Shown: positions 26,760 through 35,334 of the stretch, one piece after another
How the letters are laid out: each line of letters opens with the position of its first letter
Numbering within the stretch: position 1 is the stretch's first letter
From: an uncultured Bacteroidales bacterium
GTDB taxonomy: Bacteria > Bacteroidota > Bacteroidia > Bacteroidales > F082
Reading direction: 5' to 3'
Assembly (NCBI GenBank): GCA_905234275.1
Contig: CAJOHD010000005.1
Coordinates: forward strand, 172,620 to 236,619
Length of the DNA: 64,000 nt
Made by a program: the position numbers and the translations under genes
Notes under the pieces: model-generated
What the model saw: only the letters and a program-made list of their open reading frames with translations
What the model was told of the DNA's origin: nothing
Database searches by the model: none

Positions 26760-27686
26760 ATGTTATTGGATAAAAATCTCATTAAGCATTTCAGCGATTA
26801 TCTGCGTTTGGAACAGTCGTTGTCTGACAATACAATCAATGCGTATTGCCATGATATTGAATTGTTTAGAGAGTTTTGTGAGGAAAAGAAAAGTTCGCCT
26901 TCAATAACAGAAATCTCGCATCACGACATTGAGGATTTCCTTGCTCAGCTTTATGATTTGGGCATTGCCGCATCGTCGCAGGCACGCATCCTGTCGGGAT
27001 TGAAAAGCTTTTACAGATATCTGCTTCAGGAAAAGATTTGTGAATCTGATCCCACATTGCTCGTCAACTCTCCTTCGATAGGCCGTCACATCCCGGATGT
27101 GCTGAGTTATGAAGAGATTGTGAGCATGATGGATTGTATCGATTTAAGTCAGCAATTCGGGCATCGCAACAAGGCAATCATTGAAGTGATGTATGGTTGC
27201 GGATTGCGTGTTTCGGAAGTTGTATCATTGAATATCAGTGACATATACGCTAAAGATGAGTTCGTCCGTGTCATCGGAAAAGGCGACAAAGAACGACTTG
27301 TACCTATTGGTAAAAAGACGCTAAAAGAACTTACAAACTACACTCAAGGCGAGCGGCTTCATCAGGATATCAAGCCGAAATTCAGCGACAAAGTGTTTAT
27401 AAGCGCGCGAGGCTCAAGCCTCACGCGCCAAAGTGTGTTTCTATTGGTGAAAAACCTTGCCGAAAAAGCAGGAATTAAAAAGACAATAAGTCCGCATACA
27501 TTGCGGCATTCGTTTGCGACACATCTTCTTGAAGGTGGCGCCGACCTGCGTGCAGTCCAGCAAATGCTGGGTCATTCAAGCATCTCGACAACCGAGATCT
27601 ATACGCACGTTTCAGACGAATATCTGCGTCAGGTGATAATGGAATATCATCCGCGCTGGCACTCCCAGAATACCTCAACTAATTGA
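26760..27686 (+). CDS. xerD: Tyrosine recombinase XerD
   Basis: 308 aa, cytoplasmic, chromosome dimer resolution at dif. The N-terminal SAM-like domain (FSDYLRLEQSLSDNTINAYCHDIELF) and C-terminal catalytic domain carry the full set: Arg in YGCGLRVSEVVSLNISD, Lys in VIGKGDKERLVPIG, HxxR in SPHTLRHSFATHLLEGGADLRAVQQMLGH and the Tyr nucleophile in STTEIYTHV. Length is normal for XerC/D; XerD is preferred over XerC by the N-terminal sequence, with some doubt. Its 3' end overlaps the convergent 143-aa gene by 40 nt. Confidence 0.92.
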   Translation: MLLDKNLIKHFSDYLRLEQSLSDNTINAYCHDIELFREFCEEKKSSPSITEISHHDIEDFLAQLYDLGIAASSQARILSGLKSFYRYLLQEKICESDPTLLVNSPSIGRHIPDVLSYEEIVSMMDCIDLSQQFGHRNKAIIEVMYGCGLRVSEVVSLNISDIYAKDEFVRVIGKGDKERLVPIGKKTLKELTNYTQGERLHQDIKPKFSDKVFISARGSSLTRQSVFLLVKNLAEKAGIKKTISPHTLRHSFATHLLEGGADLRAVQQMLGHSSISTTEIYTHVSDEYLRQVIMEYHPRWHSQNTSTN

Positions 27687-28078
27687 TTGTTATCGAAATA
27701 GAAGTCGATATTAAGGTCTTCGTATGTGATGCAGTCGCCGTCTTCTTTGTCTTCAACAAAAACTTCGTAGCCGTTTTGTTTCATCAGTTCGACCAATTCT
27801 TCCTTGTTAAGATCAAAGATTTTTGCACCGAAAAGCTCTGATTTCTCGTTAAATGTGTAGAAATTAGAGAGTTGCATCGTCTCATTTCCTTCGAAATAGG
27901 CTGAGAAATCGTTGTCATCGTAATCCAAAACGATAACATGACTGTCGTCTTCGTAGGCCGATTCGATTTCTTCCTGATTTGTAGGCTGACCAAGGATTTC
28001 GACCACATCGTCAATTGGCATTCCAAACTGGAGCTCGCCGTATCCTTTTAAAGGTTCAATTTTAAAATTTTCCATCAT
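27647..28078 (-). CDS. Conserved acidic protein, unknown function
   Basis: 143 aa, soluble, strongly acidic (many Asp/Glu). LKGYGELQFGMPIDDVVEILGQPT resembles the start of small SMI1/BamE-like folds in which a GM..eEV..LGqP segment recurs, but I cannot assign a family. Its stop lies inside the xerD coding region (40-nt convergent overlap). The LolC-like permease gene is upstream on the same strand, ending 17 nt before its start. Confidence 0.65.
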   Translation of the reverse strand: MMENFKIEPLKGYGELQFGMPIDDVVEILGQPTNQEEIESAYEDDSHVIVLDYDDNDFSAYFEGNETMQLSNFYTFNEKSELFGAKIFDLNKEELVELMKQNGYEVFVEDKEDGDCITYEDLNIDFYFDNNQLVEVFWECQRG

Positions 28079-28095
28079 GATGTTTATGTTTTTAA

Positions 28096-29316
28096 TTATT
28101 CAAATCTTATTGATTTTGAAGGTCTTATATTGTTTATAAGCATTGTAGGCAAAAGAAGCATCAGCACCCAAAGAATCATCGTGCCTGCGTTCAATGCCAG
28201 TATGTTCCAGATGTTTAACTCAATGGGAACCGCCGAAAGATAATATGATTCTGGCGAGAGCGTGATTAAGTTTGTGAACTTTTGAATGAAACACAATCCA
28301 ATTCCGACCACATTTCCAATCGCCATACCTATTAATAATATGCGACAAGAACGTTTCAGGAATATGCTTCTGATGAGTCCGTTTGAGGCTCCCATCGATT
28401 TCAGCAGACCTATCGTAGATGTGCGTTCAAGTATGATTATCAACAACATACTGATAATTGTGATACCTGCCACCAGCAACATCAAAACAATGATAATCAC
28501 CACATTCATATCCTGCAGCTCGAGCCAATCGAAGATCTGCGGATATGTCTCCATAGCGGAATACGACACGAGATGCGTCGGGATGCTGTAGTAAATCTGT
28601 TCGTTGTAATCGTTGATTTGCTTCTCATCATCAACCCAAATCTCAAGATGTCCGATTTCGTTGTTATTCCATCCGTTGAGTTTCCTTATTTGATCCAGAT
28701 CGCAGTAAACATAGCGCTCGTCGCATTCCTGCAGCCCCGTCTCGTAAATGCCTTTTACGTTGAACTTCCTACCCCTCGCCTTCAAATCCTGGTCGACAAA
28801 CCATATTCTCACCGGATCGCCAACATTCAATTTCATCTTATTGGCGATGATATTTGAAATCACCACATCGTTAGAACGTTGATTTTCAGCGTATTGCGGT
28901 ATCTCACCATCTACAAGATACGATCCGATGTAGCTCCAGTTGTAATCATGATCCACGCCTTTAAGAACAACAGCCTGAATCTCTTCGTCGGTCTTGATGA
29001 TGCCTGCTTTGTTGGCTGTGGGGTGCATCTCCGTGATAAACGGCTTATCGAGACGCGCATTCAGAACACTGTCAAATAAAAACGGCGTCTCCTCTATCGA
29101 CTCGTTCTGGTTTAATGCCTGAATGTGAATCGGGGCTACAAAACCAACTACCTTATCTTTAATCTGATTTTTGAATCCTACCACTACAGCAATGGAAATC
29201 AACATGATAGCGATTCCAAGAGCCACACTGGCAACGGCTATACGCATCACCGTCGAAGACAGATTTTCCTTCGACAGCGAAAAAATTCTTTTCGATATAA
29301 AGCTCGCCGCGTTCAT
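28096..29316 (-). CDS. LolC/FtsX-family ABC transporter permease
   Basis: About 406 aa from the ATG at 29316 (MNAASFISKRIFSL); an upstream ATG at 29361 would add a non-conserved AT-rich stretch that overlaps the divergent gene, so the shorter form is chosen. One N-terminal membrane helix (VASVALGIAIMLISIAVVVGF), a periplasmic MacB-like domain of about 200 residues, then three C-terminal helices (VVIIIVLMLLVAGITIISMLLIII, LLIGMAIGNVVGIGLCFI, ILALNAGTMILWVLMLLLP). LLKSMGASNGLIRSIFL is the coupling segment seen in LolC/E. A lipoprotein-release role is likely from the family; its ATPase is not in the window. Confidence 0.85.
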   Translation of the reverse strand: MNAASFISKRIFSLSKENLSSTVMRIAVASVALGIAIMLISIAVVVGFKNQIKDKVVGFVAPIHIQALNQNESIEETPFLFDSVLNARLDKPFITEMHPTANKAGIIKTDEEIQAVVLKGVDHDYNWSYIGSYLVDGEIPQYAENQRSNDVVISNIIANKMKLNVGDPVRIWFVDQDLKARGRKFNVKGIYETGLQECDERYVYCDLDQIRKLNGWNNNEIGHLEIWVDDEKQINDYNEQIYYSIPTHLVSYSAMETYPQIFDWLELQDMNVVIIIVLMLLVAGITIISMLLIIILERTSTIGLLKSMGASNGLIRSIFLKRSCRILLIGMAIGNVVGIGLCFIQKFTNLITLSPESYYLSAVPIELNIWNILALNAGTMILWVLMLLLPTMLINNIRPSKSIRFE

Positions 29317-29354
29317 TTTTTTCTTATCATTGCAAAAATAAAAAAATATTGAAT

Positions 29355-30470
29355 ATGACAAAGAAAATTTTGGCTTTATTTGCCATTATAATATCTATCA
29401 CATTGATTATCAAGGCTCAAGGATTAAAACTTCTTGATGCGAGAGATGCTGAAGTGGGTGCGATGCGAACCGAAAAATATCTTCCGATGCTTGAAAACAA
29501 GGCCGTCGGGGTGGTTGCAAACCAAAGTAGCATAATGGATAACGGCACTCATCTCATTGATACTTTATTGAGTTATAATGTAAATATCGTCAAGATTTTC
29601 ACTCCGGAACATGGTTTCCGCGGTACTGCAGAAGCTGGTGCTCTTGTGGCTTCCGGTATTGATGAAAAGACCGGAATTCCGATCGTTTCCCTTTACGGAA
29701 AGAATAAAAAACCTACTGCCGAACAGCTGCAGGGTATCGATATTATTGTTTTCGACCTTCAGGATGTAGGTTGTCGTTTCTACACTTACATCTCAACAAT
29801 GACTTATGTGATGGAGGCTGCTGCTGAAAACAATATCCCTGTTATCGTTCTCGACCGCCCCAATCCTAACGGCTTTTATGTTGACGGTCCGGTGCTTGAC
29901 CCTAAAAACAAATCATTTGTCGGGATGCATTGTGTGCCAATAGTTTATGGGTTGACAATAGGCGAATATGCTTTGATGGTCAACGGTGAGAAATGGCTCA
30001 ACGACAGCATCCAATGTGATTTGACTGTCATTCCGCTTGGAAAATACAACAGAAACGCCATATATAAGCTTCCTGTGAAACCGTCACCTAACCTTCCTAA
30101 CTGGGAAGCGGTTTACCTCTACCCTTCGCTCTGTCTTTTTGAAGGTACCGATGTCAGCGTCGGACGTGGAACAAAATATCCTTTCCAGATTTACTCGCAT
30201 CCGCAGTTGAACGACACCGTCAACCTTCTGGATTACGCGCATCGTTATCGTAAAAACGAGAAAAAACTGAATCTCTCGTGGATTATCGACACTCGTAATA
30301 AGGCTCGGAACGATGAGAAATTTTTCAATAACTATTTTATAAAATTGGCTGGAGTTTCCGATCTGCAACAAAAAATCGATTCCGGAATGTCGGAGGATGA
30401 AATTCGTTCATCGTGGCAAACCGGAATCGATAATTATCTGAAAATCAGAGAAAAATATCTGATTTATTAG
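29355..30470 (+). CDS. DUF1343 exo-beta-N-acetylmuramidase-like protein (NamZ family)
   Basis: About 371 aa from the ATG at 29355; a TTG two codons upstream is less likely. Signal peptide ends KAQG, so it is periplasmic. Family markers: GVVANQSSIMDNGTHLIDTLL, FTPEHGFRGTAEAGA, IPIVSLYGKNKKPT, VFDLQDVGCRFYTYISTM, LDRPNPNGFYVDGPVL and EGTDVSVGRGTKYPFQ. Characterised relatives (GH171 NamZ) remove terminal MurNAc from peptidoglycan fragments, which fits with Mpl in cell-wall recycling. Its stop overlaps the convergent aminotransferase stop by 3 nt. Confidence 0.9.
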   Translation: MTKKILALFAIIISITLIIKAQGLKLLDARDAEVGAMRTEKYLPMLENKAVGVVANQSSIMDNGTHLIDTLLSYNVNIVKIFTPEHGFRGTAEAGALVASGIDEKTGIPIVSLYGKNKKPTAEQLQGIDIIVFDLQDVGCRFYTYISTMTYVMEAAAENNIPVIVLDRPNPNGFYVDGPVLDPKNKSFVGMHCVPIVYGLTIGEYALMVNGEKWLNDSIQCDLTVIPLGKYNRNAIYKLPVKPSPNLPNWEAVYLYPSLCLFEGTDVSVGRGTKYPFQIYSHPQLNDTVNLLDYAHRYRKNEKKLNLSWIIDTRNKARNDEKFFNNYFIKLAGVSDLQQKIDSGMSEDEIRSSWQTGIDNYLKIREKYLIY

Positions 30471-31669
30471 TACATTCTCTTACCTGGATACACTTCAAGA
30501 GCTTTTCCGAGAATCATCATAGCATCTTTCAAATCGTCGCAGTTGAGGCAGTAGCTCAAACGTACTTCCTGACGACCGAGACCGATCGTTGAATAGAATC
30601 CGCTTGCAGGTGCGAGCATCACAGTCTTGCCTTCATAGTTGAAGTCGGTAAGCATCCACTTGCAGAACTTATCTGAATCGTCGATTGGCAAATGTGCTAC
30701 AATGTAGAAAGCACCTTTAGGTGTTGGGCAATATGCTCCAGGAATCTTGTTGATACCTTCAACACAGACATCACGACGTTTCACGTATTCAGCAACGATA
30801 GCGTCGAAATATGAAAGAGGTGTGTCGAGAGCTGCTTCACCAGCCACCTGACCGTATGTTGGAGGCGACAGACGTGCCTGAGCGAACTTCATTGCTGTAG
30901 CGATGACTTCACGGTTGCGTGTCACCATACGACCGACGCGGATGCCGCAAGCGCTGAAACGCTTTGACACTGAGTCGATCAAGATGACGTTATCGTCAAC
31001 ACCTTTAAGGCTCATTGCTGAGTAATGTTTTGAACCGTCGTAGCAGAACTCACGATAAACCTCATCAGAGATAAGATAAAGGTCATATTTCAAGATAATC
31101 TGGCGAAGACGTTCCATTTCCTCTTCTGAATAAAGGTAACCTGTCGGGTTGTTAGGGTTGCAGATGAGGATAGCCTTTGTGTGCTCGGTGATAGCCTTCT
31201 CGAAGTCCTCGATTGGAGGCAATGCGAAACCGTTGCTGATCTCTGAATAGATTGGGCGAACACGCACTCCAGCTGTCTGTGCGAAACCGTTGTAGTTTGC
31301 ATAGAATGGTTCCGGGATGACGATCTCGTCATCTGGGTCCATGATTGTCTGGAATGCAATCGACAGAGCCTCAGAAGCGCCGTTTGTAACGATGATATCA
31401 TCCGGAGTTACGTGGATGTTCAGTCTGTCATAATATTCGCAAAGTTTCTTTCTGTATGAAAGAGTACCTGCTGAATGTGTATATTTGATAACTTTTTCGT
31501 CATAATTCTTGACAGCTTCAAGTGCATATGGAGTTGTCGCGATATCTGGCTGACCGATATTCAAGTGATAAACGTGAATACCTCTTGATTTTGCTTCGTC
31601 TGCGTAAGGAACAAGCTTTCTGATTGGCGAAGCCGGCATGAAATGGCCTTTTTTAGAAATCTTCGGCAT
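30467..31669 (-). CDS. PLP-dependent aminotransferase, class I/II
   Basis: 400 aa, cytoplasmic fold type I. HLNIGQPDIATTPYALEAV is the N-terminal substrate segment, TNGASEALSIAFQTIMDP the cofactor-phosphate loop, ICNPNNPTGYLYSEEEMERL carries the conserved Asn, SDEVYREFCYDG the Asp/Tyr, and SVSKRFSACGIRVGRMV the PLP lysine with phosphate-binding Arg. RLSYCLNCDDL near the end holds the carboxylate Arg. Most likely an aspartate or broad-range aminotransferase; substrate not determined. It follows a DUF1573 gene (gap 20 nt) on the same strand. Confidence 0.9.
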   Translation of the reverse strand: MPKISKKGHFMPASPIRKLVPYADEAKSRGIHVYHLNIGQPDIATTPYALEAVKNYDEKVIKYTHSAGTLSYRKKLCEYYDRLNIHVTPDDIIVTNGASEALSIAFQTIMDPDDEIVIPEPFYANYNGFAQTAGVRVRPIYSEISNGFALPPIEDFEKAITEHTKAILICNPNNPTGYLYSEEEMERLRQIILKYDLYLISDEVYREFCYDGSKHYSAMSLKGVDDNVILIDSVSKRFSACGIRVGRMVTRNREVIATAMKFAQARLSPPTYGQVAGEAALDTPLSYFDAIVAEYVKRRDVCVEGINKIPGAYCPTPKGAFYIVAHLPIDDSDKFCKWMLTDFNYEGKTVMLAPASGFYSTIGLGRQEVRLSYCLNCDDLKDAMMILGKALEVYPGKRMY

Positions 31670-31689
31670 AATATTAATTAGGTATTAGA

Positions 31690-32154
31690 TTAATTATTCT
31701 TTACTGGTGAACTGATTGGCTCCATCTTTAAAGGAGCAGCGTCAGTTGCTTCTGGTTCGACAGTGCCCTTGATATGCAACTTCACTTCTTTGTTTACCAC
31801 TGCGTTAGAAAACACGGTAACATATTTGTTGAAGTTACCCGGACGGTCGGTGTTTTTGTAAGTCACCTTGATGACGTTCGATTGACCTGGTAAAATTGGC
31901 TGTTTAGGCCATTCAGGCACTGTGCATCCGCATGATGACTTAGGTTGGGTAAGGATAAGCGGCTCGTTGCCGGTATTGACGAACACGAATTCGTATGAAC
32001 CATTGCCTTTGAAAGGAATTGATCCGAAATCGTGGTTTGTCTCTTTGAATGTGATTTCAGCACCGTTTTGTTTTTCTGCTTTTTCTTCAGTCTGTGCAAA
32101 TGCGATGGTGCACATCAAAAACAGGGCGCTAAATAAAACAAATAACTTTTTCAT
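31690..32154 (-). CDS. DUF1573 periplasmic protein
   Basis: About 154 aa from the ATG at 32154; the longer frame would need a TTG start at 32163. Signal peptide (MKKLFVLFSALFLMCTIAFAQ). The mature part is one DUF1573 domain: KETNHDFGSIPFKGNGSYEFVFVNTGNEPLILTQPKSSCGCTVPEWPKQPILPGQ, with the characteristic SCGCT. This Ig-like domain is frequent in Bacteroidota envelope proteins; its function is unknown. A TATTTTTG -7 element is at 32191-32184, with TTG 23 nt further up. Confidence 0.88.
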   Translation of the reverse strand: MKKLFVLFSALFLMCTIAFAQTEEKAEKQNGAEITFKETNHDFGSIPFKGNGSYEFVFVNTGNEPLILTQPKSSCGCTVPEWPKQPILPGQSNVIKVTYKNTDRPGNFNKYVTVFSNAVVNKEVKLHIKGTVEPEATDAAPLKMEPISSPVKNN

Positions 32155-32249
32155 ATCGAACAAATTTTAATATTTTCAACCTACAAAAATACAAATATTT
32201 CTGATATGTGACGACAAAAATATTTTTTTTAAAAAATTGAAAAAAATTG

Positions 32250-32279
32250 TTGGAGGTATAAAAAATATGTGTACTTTTG
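32250..32279 (+). promoter_or_regulatory. Promoter of tRNA-Met
   Basis: TTG (32250-32252), 19 nt, TACTTTTG (32272-32279): a full Bacteroidota consensus 12 nt before the mature tRNA start. Confidence 0.7.
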
Positions 32280-32291
32280 CACCCTGAAAAC

Positions 32292-32365
32292 GGCGGGGTA
32301 GCTCAGTTGGTTAGAGCGTCGGATTCATAACCCGGAGGTCATGAGTTCAATTCTCATCCCCGCTA
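32292..32365 (+). tRNA. tRNA-Met (CAT), elongator type
   Basis: 74 nt cloverleaf. Acceptor GGCGGGG pairs with CCCCGCT (one G-T pair at the end), D-arm GCTC/GAGC, T-arm ATGAG-TTCAATT-CTCAT, discriminator A, no encoded CCA. The anticodon loop is TTCATAA. Elongator rather than initiator is called because the first base pairs with its partner and the GGG/CCC anticodon-stem pairs of initiators are absent. A31-C39 is unpaired. Confidence 0.9.
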
Positions 32366-32375
32366 CATAAAAAAA

Positions 32376-32398
32376 GGAGCCAAACGGCTCCTTTTTTT
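32376..32398. terminator. Terminator shared by tRNA-Met and the transketolase genes
   Basis: GGAGCC-AAAC-GGCTCC followed by TTTTTTT on the plus strand and A-run on the other side, so it can work in both directions. It lies between the tRNA and the stop of the convergent transketolase C subunit gene. Confidence 0.85.
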
Positions 32399-33347
32399 AT
32401 TTGCGTGCGATAACTTTTTTCACCGCCTCTACGATGTCTGGAGTATCCAAATGATAGTGTTTTAGCAGCTCATCTGGAGTGCCGCTCTGGCCGAAAACAT
32501 CGTCAACAGCGACCATTTCAATAGGCTTTGGATTGTTCAAGGCAAGAACCTGTGCGATGCTGTCACCGAGACCGCCGTTGCGCATGTGCTCTTCAGCTGT
32601 GACAACGCAACCTGTCTTTGCCACTGACTTCAACACTGCTTCCACATCCAACGGCTTGATGGTGTGAATGTTTATAAGTTCAGCATTGATGCCCATTTCT
32701 TTCAAAATCGGGAGTGCCTCTATGGCTTTCCATACGAGGTGACCGCAAGCGAAGATTGAAACATCCTTGCCTTCCTGAATCATCTGGGCTTTACCGATGA
32801 CGAACGGCTCGTCGGCTGGTGTGAAGTTAGCCACTTTCGGGCGACCGAAACGCAGATAAACCGGACCGTCGTGCTCTGCAGCTGCGATGGTAGCAGCTTT
32901 TGTCTGGTTGTAGTCGCAAGGAACGAGAACCGTCATGTTAGGCAACATCTTCATCATGCCGACATCTTCCAGTGTCTGGTGTGTTGCACCGTCTTCACCG
33001 AGGGTGACGCCTGCGTGTGATGCAGCAATCTTCACGTTTTTGTTTGAATAAGCCACAACCATACGAATCTGGTCATAGATGCGTGCCGATGAGAAGTTGG
33101 CAAATGTTCCAGTGAACGGGATATAGCCGCCAATGGCTAATCCTGCTGCAATTCCCACCATGTTGGCTTCAGCAATGCCCACCTGGAAGAATCTCTCAGG
33201 GAATGCTTTTGCAAAGTCGCCCATCTTCAGCGAGCCTGTGAGGTCGGCGGTGAGACCCACCACCTTAGGGTTGCGCTTTCCAGCTTCGAGCAAACCGTCG
33301 CCGAAGCCGCTTCTTGTATCTTTAAAATTCTGTACTTCTATTTTCAT
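32397..33347 (-). CDS. Transketolase, C-terminal subunit (pyrimidine-binding part)
   Basis: 316 aa, cytoplasmic. It holds the second and third domains of transketolase: GLTADLTGSLKMGDFAKAFPERFFQVGIAEANMVGIAAGLAIGG includes the catalytic Glu of the TPP site (GIAEANM), SHAGVTLGEDGATHQTLEDVGMM is the substrate loop, and the C-terminal domain runs to the end. The N-terminal subunit gene is directly upstream with a 2-nt gap, so the enzyme is assembled from two chains as in many Bacteroidota and Firmicutes. It moves two-carbon units in the non-oxidative pentose phosphate pathway. Confidence 0.93.
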   Translation of the reverse strand: MKIEVQNFKDTRSGFGDGLLEAGKRNPKVVGLTADLTGSLKMGDFAKAFPERFFQVGIAEANMVGIAAGLAIGGYIPFTGTFANFSSARIYDQIRMVVAYSNKNVKIAASHAGVTLGEDGATHQTLEDVGMMKMLPNMTVLVPCDYNQTKAATIAAAEHDGPVYLRFGRPKVANFTPADEPFVIGKAQMIQEGKDVSIFACGHLVWKAIEALPILKEMGINAELINIHTIKPLDVEAVLKSVAKTGCVVTAEEHMRNGGLGDSIAQVLALNNPKPIEMVAVDDVFGQSGTPDELLKHYHLDTPDIVEAVKKVIARK

Positions 33348-33349
33348 AA

Positions 33350-34192
33350 TTAATAATCTCCTAATGTTTCTTTTAATTGACTCAGAGCGTTTGCGGCCTG
33401 TTCATCATTCGGAGGTGTTCCGTGCCATTTATGCGTGCCCATCATGAAATCCACACCCATACCCATTTCTGTGTGAGCTAAGATGACCTGAGCCTGTCCT
33501 TTGTGAGCATTCTTGCGTGTGATATTAAGAGTATCAACGATTTGCTGCATGTCGTTACCGTTGCATTCATACACTTTCCAGCCGAATGCCTCATATTTAG
33601 CCTTAAGGTCGCCGAGGTTCATCACTTCGTCGGTCGGACCGTCGATCTGTTTCTTGTTGTAATCGACGATAGCCACGAGATTGTCGACGTTCTTTGCAGG
33701 GACGTACATCACTGCTTCCCAAATCTGACCTTCCTCCTGTTCGCCGTCTCCCATGAGGCAGAACACAAGATGATTGTCGCCATTGAGTTTTTTGGCCTGT
33801 GCAACGCCAGCTGCCACCGAAAGTCCCTGTCCAAGTGAGCCGCTTGCCACACGGATTCCCGGGAGCCCCTCAACAGGTGTCGGGTGACCCTGGAGGCGAG
33901 TTCCAAGACGACGGAATGTTGCCAATTCAGCCACCGGGAAGTATCCGCGGCGAGCCAAAATGCTATACAGCATCGGGCTGATGTGACCGTTCGAGAGGAA
34001 GAACATATCCTCTCCTGCCCCATCCATCTTGAAGTTCTTCGGGTCGATCTGCATCTGGTCGAAATACAAGGCCGTCACAATGTCGGTAGCACCAAGCGAG
34101 CCGCCTGGATGTCCCGACTGACAACCATGAACCATACGGATGATATCACGTCTGACTTGCGACGCAACATCTTTTAATTCATTGATAGTCAT
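33350..34192 (-). CDS. Transketolase, N-terminal subunit (TPP diphosphate-binding part)
   Basis: 280 aa, cytoplasmic. Contains VRRDIIRMVHGCQSGHPGGSLGATDIVTALYF at the start, GHISPMLYSILA, GSLGQGLSVAAGVAQAKKL and the metal/TPP motif GDGEQEEGQIWEAVM...NKKQIDG. Ends after the TPP domain, as expected for the split form. A TAAATTTG -7 element lies 40 nt upstream (34239-34232). Confidence 0.93.
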   Translation of the reverse strand: MTINELKDVASQVRRDIIRMVHGCQSGHPGGSLGATDIVTALYFDQMQIDPKNFKMDGAGEDMFFLSNGHISPMLYSILARRGYFPVAELATFRRLGTRLQGHPTPVEGLPGIRVASGSLGQGLSVAAGVAQAKKLNGDNHLVFCLMGDGEQEEGQIWEAVMYVPAKNVDNLVAIVDYNKKQIDGPTDEVMNLGDLKAKYEAFGWKVYECNGNDMQQIVDTLNITRKNAHKGQAQVILAHTEMGMGVDFMMGTHKWHGTPPNDEQAANALSQLKETLGDY

Positions 34193-34246
34193 ATTATTAT
34201 CAGAGTGTTATTGTTAATTCGTTTTCTTTTGCAAATTTATACATTT

Positions 34247-34279
34247 TTGTGAAAGCTTATAAAAAAAATATTATTTTTG
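34247..34279 (+). promoter_or_regulatory. Promoter of the RluA-like gene
   Basis: TTG (34247-34249), 22 nt, TATTTTTG (34272-34279), 17 nt before the ATG at 34297. Slightly long spacing but a good -7. Confidence 0.45.
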
Positions 34280-34296
34280 TGTAAAATAATTTTTCT

Positions 34297-35178
34297 ATGC
34301 AGAACAGAAAAAACGACAGTAATAAGGAATTGATTTTCAAAGTTTTGGATAATGACGAGCTTTTACCGTTCATCATGAAGAAAATGAATGGCATCAGTCG
34401 CACCAAAGCAAAGAACATTCTTACTGGAGGATCGGTTTATGTCAACGATAAAAATGTGACTCAGCATAACTTCCAACTCACACCGGGTATGGAGGTGAAA
34501 ATTGGGAAGAATCATAAGCTGAATCATCTTGAAAACCAATGGGTTAAGATTGTTTATGAAGATCAGTATCTTTTTGTCGTTGAGAAAAAAGCCGGTATAA
34601 TCTGCCATTCGCCAAATCCTGAAGACGAGACAGTGCAAAGCATTCTGAATCAATATCTTGAGAAAAATCATCAGAGATGTCATGCACATACTATTCATCG
34701 TTTGGATAGAGACACTTCCGGACTGCTTCTTTTTGCAAAAGACAAGAAAATCGCGTTGAAATTTGAGGAAAACTGGAAGGAGACGGTTTACGACCGCCGT
34801 TATGTGGCTCTGGTTCACGGTGAGATGCGCAAACAAGAAGGAACGATAAGCTCTTGGCTCAAAGATAACGCGCAGTTTGTGACATATTCGAGCAAATTCG
34901 ACAACGGAGGCAAGTTCGCAGTGACACATTATAAATTAATAAAGGTATCGGACGGCTATTCTCTCGTTGAGTTGAGATTGGATACCGGCCGTAAAAATCA
35001 GATTCGCGTTCATCTGCAAGACATAGGTTTTCCAGTTGTCGGTGACCCGAAATACGGCGACGGAGACGATAAGATCGGACGTTTGGGACTTCACGCCTAC
35101 AAACTGTGTTTCAAACATCCGGTTACTGGCAAAGATTTGAAGTTTGAGACGGAGTTTCCCGCGTCATTTCGACTGTAG
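34297..35178 (+). CDS. RluA-family pseudouridine synthase with S4 domain
   Basis: 293 aa. N-terminal S4 RNA-binding domain (LLPFIMKKMNGISRTKAKNILTGGSVYVNDKNV), then the pseudouridine synthase domain with catalytic Asp in HTIHRLDRDTSGLLLFAKD, YVALVHGEM, and VELRLDTGRKNQIRVHLQDIGFPVVGDPKYG. It converts uridines in rRNA or tRNA; the exact position is unknown. The final residues ASFRL and the stop codon are encoded by a piece of the GTCATTTCGA repeat family, so the natural C-terminus may have been replaced. Confidence 0.9.
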   Translation: MQNRKNDSNKELIFKVLDNDELLPFIMKKMNGISRTKAKNILTGGSVYVNDKNVTQHNFQLTPGMEVKIGKNHKLNHLENQWVKIVYEDQYLFVVEKKAGIICHSPNPEDETVQSILNQYLEKNHQRCHAHTIHRLDRDTSGLLLFAKDKKIALKFEENWKETVYDRRYVALVHGEMRKQEGTISSWLKDNAQFVTYSSKFDNGGKFAVTHYKLIKVSDGYSLVELRLDTGRKNQIRVHLQDIGFPVVGDPKYGDGDDKIGRLGLHAYKLCFKHPVTGKDLKFETEFPASFRL

Positions 35179-35180
35179 CG
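35161..35180. repeat. Partial GTCATTTCGA repeat overlapping the end of the RluA gene
   Basis: GCGTCATTTCGACTGTAGCG repeats the left end of the full element that begins 11 nt later (CGTCATTTCGACTGGAGCG). It encodes the last five RluA residues and the TAG stop. Confidence 0.7.
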
Positions 35181-35191
35181 ACAACACATCC

Positions 35192-35269
35192 CGTCATTTC
35201 GACTGGAGCGAAGCGAAACGGAGAAATCTCATTCTTGCAGGAGATTTCTCGACTACACTCGAAATGACG
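35192..35269. repeat. Nested palindrome repeat (GTCATTTCGA family), copy 2
   Basis: Outer arms CGTCATTTCGA (35192-35202) and TCGAAATGACG (35259-35269); inner arms GAGAAATCTC (35221-35230) and GAGATTTCTC (35241-35250). It lies between the RluA gene and the nfeD promoter. Confidence 0.85.
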
Positions 35270-35277
35270 AAAAAATT

Positions 35278-35307
35278 TTGAAATATAAAATATGTTTCAT
35301 AACTTTG
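35278..35307 (+). promoter_or_regulatory. Promoter of the NfeD-SPFH pair
   Basis: TTG (35278-35280), 19 nt, TAACTTTG (35300-35307), 27 nt before the ATG at 35335. It begins 8 nt after the palindrome repeat. Confidence 0.65.
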
Positions 35308-35334
35308 CAAATTAAACATTTAATCTAAAAAGAT

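Noticed and set aside
28079..29361. Longer start (29361) for the LolC-like permease
   Set aside because: The added residues (SYSIFFYFCNDKKK) overlap the divergent gene start and are not typical of the family.
32292..32365. Initiator tRNA-fMet
   Set aside because: The first acceptor base pairs with its partner, and the anticodon stem lacks three consecutive G-C pairs.
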